NCBI GenBank assembly: GCA_034435435.1 | Contig: DAOTXN010000075.1 | Coordinates: 1-25,533 of the forward strand | Source: DAOTXN01 sp034435435 | Lineage (GTDB): Bacteria > Chloroflexota > Anaerolineae > S140-20 | Length of the DNA stretch: 25,533 nucleotides | Reading direction: 5' to 3' | Part shown: positions 14,683 to 20,852 of the stretch, in pieces | How the letters are laid out: every line of letters starts with the position of its first letter | How positions within the stretch are numbered: position 1 is the first letter of the stretch | Program-made: the position numbers and the translations under genes | Notes under the pieces: model-generated | Seen by the model: the letters and a program-made list of their open reading frames with translations, nothing else | Database searches by the model: none | What the model was told of the DNA's origin: nothing

Positions 14683-15945
14683 ATGAGACAATACCCCGAA
14701 CGTATGGCCTGGACCATTTTACTCACCGCCTTTGCCGTCTTTTGCCTCGTCGCCATCAGTTGCCCGCTGACCGTGCGCAGCTATTTGCGCAATGCTCGCA
14801 AGCCCCTGCACGCCCAGATCAATGCACAACAAGGCACCGTGCGCGTCGAGCGCAAGAGCAGCAACTCTGTAGATGCCACCAGTGCGGACGATCCTACTCC
14901 TATCCAGATGTTCACGGGAGACCATCTGCGCACAGGAGGGTTGGATGAGGGCCTGTTGGTCCTACAAAAAGGCGGTCAGGATAACCGCGAAACGCTCGTT
15001 TCGATCGTCATCTATTACAACTCGGAGATCACGTTAAAAAGCGCCAATTCGCCCCGTTTTGGTCCGAGTCATCACTTTCATTACGCCAAGTTTCAGATCA
15101 AGGGGGGGCGTGCGCGCATCGAGATTCAGCCTGCCGACGATGGGCGACCGGTTCAAGTGGAGATCCAAAGCGATCATGCCTCTATCATTCTGGCTGAGGG
15201 TAGTTATTTCATCGAAGCCACCCATCAACAAACCACCGTTACGGTTCGTGACGGGCAGGCCGCCGTTCACGCCAACGACCAACACCTCACATTAGGCAGT
15301 GAAGAACGCGCCATCGTCCTGCTGGAGGGAACATTGGAAGGCCCCTTGCCGGCCGAGCGCAACCTGATTCTCAACGGCAATTTTAGCGAGGGGATCGAGG
15401 CGGGCTGGATCGTAGACCCGGCCGGCGACACATCGGCCCAGGTAAAAAGCGCCGCCGATGCCGAAGGGCAGCCCGTGGCGCAGTTTCAACACGATCAGCC
15501 ACAGCCCTCAGAGATCAGACTCATCCAGACGCTAAATCGCAATGTGCGCGACCTGGAATCACTGGTTCTGCACCTCAAAGTGCGGGTGGATTTTCAAAGT
15601 CTGTCGGTGTGTGGCTCGCAAGGCACCGAGTGTCCGGTCATGGTGCGCATTGACTATATTGACGTTGCTGGCGGCGCCCGGCAGTGGGTGCACGGCTTTT
15701 TTACTTTCGAGGATCCTGCACAAACGGGAATATTGCCCTATTATTGTCTGGTCTGCCCCCCACCCAGCGGCGGAAACCACAGCCGGGTGACGCAGGGAGC
15801 CTGGTTCCTCTACGATTCACCCAATCTAATGAAGATCGAGCCGCCCGAATTGCGGCCCGCCATCATCCAGTCGGTGCACGTCTATGCCTCGGGCCACAGC
15901 TACGAAAGTATGGTCACCGACGTAGAGTTGCTGGCCCAAGAGTAA
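14683..15945 (+). CDS. Membrane-anchored FecR-like protein with beta-rich C-terminal domain
   Basis: A 420-residue protein. Residues about 9-28 are a hydrophobic anchor (WTILLTAFAVFCLVAIS), so the bulk is outside. From about 45 to 225 it resembles FecR domains: QQGTVRVERK, a GDHLRTG step, then IEIQPADDGRPVQVEIQ and SYFIEATHQQTTVTVRDGQA. Residues about 225-420 look like a jelly-roll carbohydrate-binding style region (NLILNGNFSEGIEAGW), with two cysteine pairs (SVCGSQGTEC, YYCLVC) that could form disulfides. No sigma factor is adjacent, so a classical FecR regulatory role is doubtful; cell-surface binding is plausible. It ends 3 nt from the convergent glutamyltransferase gene. Confidence 0.7.
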   Translation: MRQYPERMAWTILLTAFAVFCLVAISCPLTVRSYLRNARKPLHAQINAQQGTVRVERKSSNSVDATSADDPTPIQMFTGDHLRTGGLDEGLLVLQKGGQDNRETLVSIVIYYNSEITLKSANSPRFGPSHHFHYAKFQIKGGRARIEIQPADDGRPVQVEIQSDHASIILAEGSYFIEATHQQTTVTVRDGQAAVHANDQHLTLGSEERAIVLLEGTLEGPLPAERNLILNGNFSEGIEAGWIVDPAGDTSAQVKSAADAEGQPVAQFQHDQPQPSEIRLIQTLNRNVRDLESLVLHLKVRVDFQSLSVCGSQGTECPVMVRIDYIDVAGGARQWVHGFFTFEDPAQTGILPYYCLVCPPPSGGNHSRVTQGAWFLYDSPNLMKIEPPELRPAIIQSVHVYASGHSYESMVTDVELLAQE

Positions 15946-15948
15946 AAG

Positions 15949-17610
15949 TCAATATCCAATGGCGCAGCCGTCCTTGCGCGGGTCAGAGCCGCCTGCCAGC
16001 GCGCCCGTCTGTGGGTCAAGCATGATGATTTGCCCGCCCCCGTAGGTCAGAGGATGTTCCGGCGCGACCACCTCGTGACCCCGGCGGCGCAGCTCATCCG
16101 CCACCAGCGCCGGAAAGCCCGGCTCCAACGAAACCTTTTTCCCTTCGATCACGCGGAAGCGCGAGGCGTCCAGCGCCCGCTGCGGGTCCATCCCCATATC
16201 AATTAGGTTGACAGCTACCTGCAAGTGACCCTGCGGCTGCATCTGTCCACCCATCACTCCAAAACTATACAGTGGAAGGCCATCGCGCAGAATCATGGCC
16301 GGGATGATGGTGTGATACGGGCGCTTGCCCCCCAGCGCCGCCGGCTTTCGTCGCGCCGCAAAGCTCTGCGACGCGGCGGCTGGGCAGGCGGGCGCAACGC
16401 AATTGGGATGGTGTGGGTCGAGGCTGAATCCAACCCCTCGGTTTTGCAGCGCGATACCGGTGTCGCCGCCCACCATCCCGCTGCCGATGCCTTGATAGTT
16501 GCTGTTGATAAAACTGACCGCGTTGCGCTGTTCGTCCACCACAGTCAAATACACCGTGTCGTCGCCAGCAGGCGGTATACCTGGGGCTGGATCACCCGCC
16601 CGGTCCATCTGAATCAATCGGCGGCGCTCGGCGGTGTACGCGGGCGACAGCAAACCCTCCACCGGCACATCCACGTGCTCCGGGTCGGCAATGTAGCGGT
16701 AGGCGTCGGCAAAAGCCAATTTCATCGCCTCGATCAGCACGTGGGTGGCGTCGGCGGCGCTCATCGCCCGCAGATTGTACGTGGCCGCCAGGTTGAGCGC
16801 CAGCAGCGCCGCGAGGCCCTGCCCATTGGGCGGGCACTCGTAAACCTGGTGGCCGTGATAGAGGGCGTGAATCGGCTCGACCCAGGTGGAGGTGTGCGCC
16901 GCCAGGTCGTCGAGCGTCAAAAAACCACCCTCGGCCTGCACGGCAGCGGCAATAGCCTGGCCGATCTCGCCGCGATAAAACACATCGATGCCCTCGGCGG
17001 CGATGCGCTCGAAACTGCGCCCCAACGCCGGAAGGCGCATGATCTGTCCGGCGCGGGGGGCCTCGCCGTCGATCAAGTAGGTCCTGACCGTATCGGGAAA
17101 ACGGCGCATACGTGGGGCGTTGCGCGCCCAGGCGTCGGCGATGAATTCGCTCACAGGATAGCCGGCGTGGGCGTAGCGGATGGCTGGGGTCAGCGCGTCG
17201 GCCAGCGTGCGCCGTCCCCAGCGTTTGAGCAGCGCGTCCCAGCCGTGCAACGCGCCCGGCACGGTGATGGGCAACGGGCCGGTGTTGGGAATCGTGTCCG
17301 TTTTGGTCAGGCCACGGGCGTAAAAAGCCTCCAGCGTGGCCGCAGCCGGCGCGCGCCCGCTGCCGTTGAGCGCATAGAGCTTGCGTTCATCGGCCCGCCA
17401 CACCAGCGCAAACATGTCGCCGCCGATGCCAGTGGACACCGGCTCGACCACGTTGAGCACGGCCGCCGTCGTCACCGCCGCGTCTATGGCGTCGCCGCCG
17501 GCCCGCAACGCCTCGACACCGGCCAGCGCGGCCAGCGGTTGGCTGGCGGCGACCATGCCGCCGGTGCAACGCACGACCGAGCGGCGCGAATTGAAATCAT
17601 AGTGGGTCAT
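15949..17610 (-). CDS. ggt: Gamma-glutamyltransferase family protein
   Basis: A 553-residue Ntn-hydrolase of the gamma-glutamyltransferase family. The expected autocleavage nucleophile is Thr352 in GDDTVYLTVVD. Other family signatures are GGDAIDAAV, TGIGGDMFALVW, and MGGQMQPQGHLQV. There is no signal peptide, unlike many secreted GGTs, so a cytosolic form is likely. A 20-residue insertion (nt 16330-16389) splits the usual HPN..AP-GKRPYHT segment. CAGGAG lies 10 nt upstream of the ATG. Glutathione or other gamma-glutamyl compounds would be substrates, but many homologues are amidases or acylases, so the substrate is open. It is convergent with the FecR-like gene, 3 nt apart. Confidence 0.88.
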   Translation of the reverse strand: MTHYDFNSRRSVVRCTGGMVAASQPLAALAGVEALRAGGDAIDAAVTTAAVLNVVEPVSTGIGGDMFALVWRADERKLYALNGSGRAPAAATLEAFYARGLTKTDTIPNTGPLPITVPGALHGWDALLKRWGRRTLADALTPAIRYAHAGYPVSEFIADAWARNAPRMRRFPDTVRTYLIDGEAPRAGQIMRLPALGRSFERIAAEGIDVFYRGEIGQAIAAAVQAEGGFLTLDDLAAHTSTWVEPIHALYHGHQVYECPPNGQGLAALLALNLAATYNLRAMSAADATHVLIEAMKLAFADAYRYIADPEHVDVPVEGLLSPAYTAERRRLIQMDRAGDPAPGIPPAGDDTVYLTVVDEQRNAVSFINSNYQGIGSGMVGGDTGIALQNRGVGFSLDPHHPNCVAPACPAAASQSFAARRKPAALGGKRPYHTIIPAMILRDGLPLYSFGVMGGQMQPQGHLQVAVNLIDMGMDPQRALDASRFRVIEGKKVSLEPGFPALVADELRRRGHEVVAPEHPLTYGGGQIIMLDPQTGALAGGSDPRKDGCAIGY

Positions 17611-17662
17611 AAGATGGGCTCCTGTTGCAAGAAGGGTGAAATGGACGCGAAATCAACGGACG

Positions 17663-17710
17663 TCCGGCTTTGGCCGGAGAGAATCCTCGCTAAAGTGAAG
17701 CATCCGGCCA
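17663..17710 (-). other. Alternative stem structures in the leader region upstream of the glutamyltransferase gene
   Basis: A 6-bp stem (17663-17668 with 17673-17678, TCCGGC/GCCGGA, 4-base loop) and an 8-bp stem (17671-17678 with 17703-17710) share the same central strand and cannot form together. The structures sit 53-100 nt upstream of the glutamyltransferase start. They could be a dispersed repeat or a regulatory leader; no T-tract follows. Confidence 0.3.
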
Positions 17711-17763
17711 CGACAAATGTACTCTATACAGGCTGAAAACGCAAGAGCTTCGAGTCAGAACAG

Positions 17764-17792
17764 TAGGCAGAAATGAAATTAAAGGATATAAT
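17764..17792 (+). promoter_or_regulatory. Promoter for the DUF4160/DUF2442 pair
   Basis: TAGGCA (17764-17769) and a perfect TATAAT (17787-17792) with a 17-base spacer. Transcription would start near 17799. An upstream in-frame ATG at 17773 lies within this promoter, supporting the later start at 17830. Confidence 0.65.
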
Positions 17793-17829
17793 CATAGAAA
17801 CCACCTTTTGTTCGCCAGAGTTGAGCATT

Positions 17830-18069
17830 ATGTCTCCTACTATCTACCGAACTGGCCCATATCGGTTCTTTTTCAACAGCCGTGAAGAACGCCGCATGCA
17901 TGTCCATGTCGCAACAGCCGATGGTGTCGCCAAGTTCTGGCTAGAGCCGATTGTCGCCCTGGCTGATTTTTATAATCTTGGGACCAAGGATTTGCGCAAG
18001 ATTGAGGATTTGATTGAGGAACATGAAGATGAGTTCAGATCTGCTTGGCGTCGCCATTTCTCACAGTGA
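17830..18069 (+). CDS. DUF4160 family protein
   Basis: A 79-residue protein with the DUF4160 pattern: MSPTIYRTGPYRFFF, then SREERRMHVHV, AKFWLEP, and a C-terminal LIEEHEDEF helix. Its role is not known; members are usually found directly before a DUF2442 gene, as here, and the pair is often listed as a candidate toxin-antitoxin-like module. The start at 17830 fits the family's usual MSPTI beginning. The ribosome-binding site is weak (GAG, 6 nt upstream). Its last 41 bases overlap the next gene in another frame. Confidence 0.85.
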   Translation: MSPTIYRTGPYRFFFNSREERRMHVHVATADGVAKFWLEPIVALADFYNLGTKDLRKIEDLIEEHEDEFRSAWRRHFSQ

Positions 18070-18292
18070 AATAACCAGTATTGGCGCGATGGGTTTCTGG
18101 TTACTGGTTGATGACAAAGAATACTTTGTACCCTTTGAAGACTATCCCGTCTTTATGAACGCAACCGTCGCCCAGATCTACGCCGTGGAGCGCCTGGGGT
18201 TGTCCCAGTTCCATTGGCCCGAAATAGATGCAGACATTGAACTGGATGCGTTGGAGCACCCGGAGCAGTACCCCCTCGTATTCCGCGACTAA
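18029..18292 (+). CDS. DUF2442 family protein
   Basis: An 87-residue protein of DUF2442 character: a short beta-rich N-terminus with a YFVPFEDYPVFMNAT segment and an HWPEIDADIELDAL motif near the C-terminus. The start at 18029 has TGAGGA 8 nt upstream; two other ATG/TTG choices (18014, 18023) lie in or too near that site. It overlaps the DUF4160 gene by 41 nt, so the two are surely co-translated. It ends 4 nt from the convergent hypothetical gene. No DNA-binding helix-turn-helix is obvious, so an antitoxin role is not shown by the sequence. Confidence 0.85.
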   Translation: MSSDLLGVAISHSEITSIGAMGFWLLVDDKEYFVPFEDYPVFMNATVAQIYAVERLGLSQFHWPEIDADIELDALEHPEQYPLVFRD

Positions 18293-18296
18293 TCCA

Positions 18297-18707
18297 TCAA
18301 GGAACCGTTCCCATCTGCTCGATCGTCGCGCCACTGCCGTCTCGGAGCAGCAGGCCCAGCGCCCCACTCACGTCGGCGGGCCGGACCCAATCGGCGCGGA
18401 AGGCCGGGCCGGGATACAGCGTCACCGGCCAGCTCGCCATCATCTGTTCACCAGCCCACAGCGTCAGCTTGCCGCTGGTCAAACTGCTCACCGCCAGACC
18501 AACCTCGGCCCCACTGCCGATGTCAATCAGGCGCAGCGCGGCGAAGCGGTTCTCTAGCACGACAGCGCGGTAGGTGCGCGGCGCGGGCGGGCCGACTCGG
18601 GCCGGATCGAGGCGTGGATAGGGATAAATCGGGTCATCAGGCGACGTGGGTTGAAACGCCGCCTCGTAGCCGTAGGCAAGAATAGTCACCGTCGCCTTGT
18701 AAACCAC
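18297..18707 (-). CDS. Hypothetical protein, first half like the leader of DUF5107 proteins
   Basis: A 136-residue protein starting with GTG at 18707, 26 nt after the glycoside hydrolase stop; GGAG lies 9 nt upstream. Residues 1-52 (VYKATVTILAYGYEAAF, then YPYPRLDPARVGPP and RTYRAVVLEN) resemble from memory the sequence preceding the core of DUF5107 proteins, often found in Chloroflexota. The second half (VTLYPGPAFRADW, LGLLLRDGSG) does not continue like that core, so the gene may be a truncated or internally deleted remnant, or a short distinct family. No signal peptide is seen. The comparison is uncertain. Confidence 0.55.
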   Translation of the reverse strand: MVYKATVTILAYGYEAAFQPTSPDDPIYPYPRLDPARVGPPAPRTYRAVVLENRFAALRLIDIGSGAEVGLAVSSLTSGKLTLWAGEQMMASWPVTLYPGPAFRADWVRPADVSGALGLLLRDGSGATIEQMGTVP

Positions 18708-18733
18708 CGGGGCCGCTCCGTTGCCCCATCCGC

Positions 18734-19858
18734 CTATCCGTTATCGTCCTTGAGCGCGATGATGCGCTCCGCCAGGTCGGGCAACAAGTCTTCGTAATCC
18801 CAATCGCCCCACAGCGAGCCGCCGCCGCCCAGGGTGAACAGCGCGCAACCGATGACGTAATCGTCCTCGCGCAGCCGGTCGTCGTACCAGCCCATCTCGG
18901 CCACGTAGCGCAGCTTCCACGTGCTGTCCCAACCCTGGCCGAACACCGATGGGTCATATCCGGCTTCGGTGATAGCCAGCGGGATGACCTGAGCGCGTGG
19001 AATCAAAAAATCCTCGTAAAGGTGGCGGTAGCGCCCGGTGAGCACGCCCCGGTCGGGGTAGGCGGGGTGGCCGGGCAGGGCCTCGCCCCAGCGATAGTCC
19101 ACGTTGGGCCAGTTGTACTCGTGCAGGGCCAAAATGTGCCCGCCGGCCTGGGCTTGCTGAAACACCCCCGTCTCGACGATGGCCTCCCACTCTTCCCATT
19201 CGGGTACCCCGACCGAGTAGGAAAAGAGAGCCAGCTTGTAGCCGTTCTGCTCGGCAATGCTCATACATTCGAAATGGAATTCGGCCAGCTTGCGGTGGCC
19301 GTCCGTTTCGGGAGGGTCGGGTTCGTTGAGCACTTCCCAATAGTCCACGTTCTCGCGGTCGGCGTCCCAGTAACTCATATGCTCGGCCATGTACGTTCGG
19401 GCTAACTCGATGGGGTCCAGATCGGGGTTAAAACCGGTATAGTCTGGCAAGTTGCGGCGGGCGACGCACACGGTCTGGGGCGAGACGGCTTTGACCTGCC
19501 CCAGATAGCCGATGTCGTCCAGGGCTTTGACCAGCGCCACACGCCCGCCAGCCGCGCTGACCGGCTCGATCAGCTCGTCTACCGTGCCATTGGGGTGAAT
19601 GGTATGCACACCCAGCTTGGAGGGGCCGTGCGGGCGGCGCGGCGCGGCGACGAGCGGCAGAAAAACTTGGTGTTCGAGTGGCACAGTTTGAGAAAAGAGC
19701 GCGGGCGGATGGACGCCAAGAGAGCCACGCCGCGCCCCATTCATCCCGCTCAACCAGGCCAGCGTCGCAACTGCTCCCTGGAGAAAGCGTCGCCGGGTAA
19801 ACCGTTTTGACCTTCCTGGAAGCCGGGGGCTTTCAGGAAGGTAGAGACGACGGGTCAC
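18734..19858 (-). CDS. Tat-exported glycoside hydrolase (clan GH-A-like)
   Basis: A 374-residue protein from the GTG at 19858, which overlaps the recombinase stop (GTGA) and has AGGAG 5 nt upstream. Residues 21-27 are a Tat motif (TRRRFLQ) followed by a hydrophobic stretch, so export of a folded enzyme is likely. The catalytic domain has LNEPDPP with acid/base Glu179 and AITEAG with nucleophile Glu298, about 120 residues apart as in TIM-barrel glycosidases of clan GH-A. The substrate and exact family are not resolved. The Tat n-region is encoded by a hairpin repeat (19810-19842), an odd origin for a leader. An ATG at 19906 would overlap the recombinase further and is less likely. Confidence 0.75.
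   Translation of the reverse strand: MTRRLYLPESPRLPGRSKRFTRRRFLQGAVATLAWLSGMNGARRGSLGVHPPALFSQTVPLEHQVFLPLVAAPRRPHGPSKLGVHTIHPNGTVDELIEPVSAAGGRVALVKALDDIGYLGQVKAVSPQTVCVARRNLPDYTGFNPDLDPIELARTYMAEHMSYWDADRENVDYWEVLNEPDPPETDGHRKLAEFHFECMSIAEQNGYKLALFSYSVGVPEWEEWEAIVETGVFQQAQAGGHILALHEYNWPNVDYRWGEALPGHPAYPDRGVLTGRYRHLYEDFLIPRAQVIPLAITEAGYDPSVFGQGWDSTWKLRYVAEMGWYDDRLREDDYVIGCALFTLGGGGSLWGDWDYEDLLPDLAERIIALKDDNG
19810..19842. repeat. 14-bp hairpin repeat, copy 2, inside a coding sequence
   Basis: Arms at 19810-19823 and 19829-19842, with one G-T wobble, and a 5-base loop. The left arm is identical over 14 bases to the arm at 3111-3124. It lies within the 5' end of the glycoside hydrolase gene and encodes part of its Tat leader. 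Confidence 0.8.
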
Positions 19859-20760
19859 AGCGGCTCCTGGGCCAGGCGAGCCAGCTTGATCTTGACCTCG
19901 CGCCAACCGGCTTTGGACAGGCCCATTTTTTGCCGTTGGCGCTCGGCCGACATCTGGGCTTTGTAATCCTGTACCGCGCTGGTCCAGCGCAGCGACTCGA
20001 AAGACAGGCCCCCGGGCAGGTTGGCGGCCACGGCCACGTCGGCCAGGACGTACTCCAGGTTACGCGCTGTGCAGGGAAAGAGCACGTCCTTGATCTGGTA
20101 TTGCGCTTTGTATTCTTCCAATACGGCCGGCCACTCTTTGGGCAGCAATAGCTTGCGCTCTTTGTGACGGCGACGCGGGTCTTGATAGCGAATCCACACG
20201 GCGGGGGCATCGGGATTCGAGAGGTCCAGATGGTTGAGCACGAGGCTCATGCACTCGGCCTTTTTAATACCGGTCTGCAACAACAGCGTGACCAGCAGAT
20301 GGGGTCGCGCATCGGCTTTGCCGCCATCGGCGGGCTGGCGCAAGCGCTGCGTGGTGGTGAGCAAGCGTTCGGTCTCTTTCTCGTCCAAAATCTCCGCCAG
20401 GGGTGTGGAAACCGGTTGGTGTATGACAGGCGCGGCGGGGTCGGCATCCAACACACCTGTTTCGGTCAGCCAACCAAAAAAGACTTTGAGAGTGGTCAAG
20501 CGCCGGGCCAGCGATTTGGCGTTACAAGATACCCCCCGACCGTGCTGCAGCCAGTCGAGAAAGTTAGTCAGGTCTTTGGTGCCGATTTCGCCGACGGCTC
20601 GTCCAACGCCAAGGTATTGGCCCAAGATGTTCAAATCGCTCAAAAACGCTTTGATCGTGTTCTCGCTGAACCCTTCCCGTTCCATGTGCTTCTCAAAAGC
20701 GCCGACGGCGGCTTTGAGCGCGGCAGTCGCCGCAAACGGGGGTAGTGCTTGATCGGTCAT
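19855..20760 (-). CDS. Tyrosine-recombinase-like protein, predicted catalytically inactive
   Basis: A 301-residue protein with the tyrosine-recombinase layout: an N-terminal SAM-like core-binding domain (about 15-108) and a catalytic-fold domain (about 120-301). Aligned by eye to XerD, the first Arg is Lys166 (TGIKKAE), the beta-hairpin Lys is kept as Lys200 (RRHKERK), the His of HxxR is Glu255, its Arg is kept as Arg258 (SLRWTSA), the third His is Leu281, and the nucleophile Tyr is Lys290. Loss of four of six residues makes strand transfer unlikely, so a DNA-binding or regulatory role is inferred. It has a consensus promoter (20824-20852) and its stop overlaps the glycosidase GTG. No attachment sites or phage genes accompany it. 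Confidence 0.75.
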   Translation of the reverse strand: MTDQALPPFAATAALKAAVGAFEKHMEREGFSENTIKAFLSDLNILGQYLGVGRAVGEIGTKDLTNFLDWLQHGRGVSCNAKSLARRLTTLKVFFGWLTETGVLDADPAAPVIHQPVSTPLAEILDEKETERLLTTTQRLRQPADGGKADARPHLLVTLLLQTGIKKAECMSLVLNHLDLSNPDAPAVWIRYQDPRRRHKERKLLLPKEWPAVLEEYKAQYQIKDVLFPCTARNLEYVLADVAVAANLPGGLSFESLRWTSAVQDYKAQMSAERQRQKMGLSKAGWREVKIKLARLAQEPL

Positions 20761-20823
20761 AACTCATCCCTCCCATGCCAAAAGATCGCAGAGTCGAACG
20801 GCCGTTTTTTTCGCGTAGAGGAA

Positions 20824-20852
20824 ATTGTAGCAGAACCGCACCTGGCTGTCAA
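20824..20852 (-). promoter_or_regulatory. Near-consensus promoter for the recombinase-like/glycosidase unit
   Basis: On the minus strand a perfect TTGACA (20847-20852) and TACAAT (20824-20829) are 17 bases apart. The -35 box overlaps the stop codon of the TGS/kinase gene. Transcription would start near 20817, about 57 nt before the ATG. Confidence 0.75.

Noticed and set aside
16225..17736. 503-codon open frame on the plus strand opposite the glutamyltransferase gene
   Set aside because: It is a GC-rich antisense shadow of a well-supported enzyme gene, with no family features of its own.
19855..20760. Active integrase of a genomic island
   Set aside because: Catalytic residues are missing and there are no tRNA gene, direct repeats or phage genes nearby to mark an integration site.
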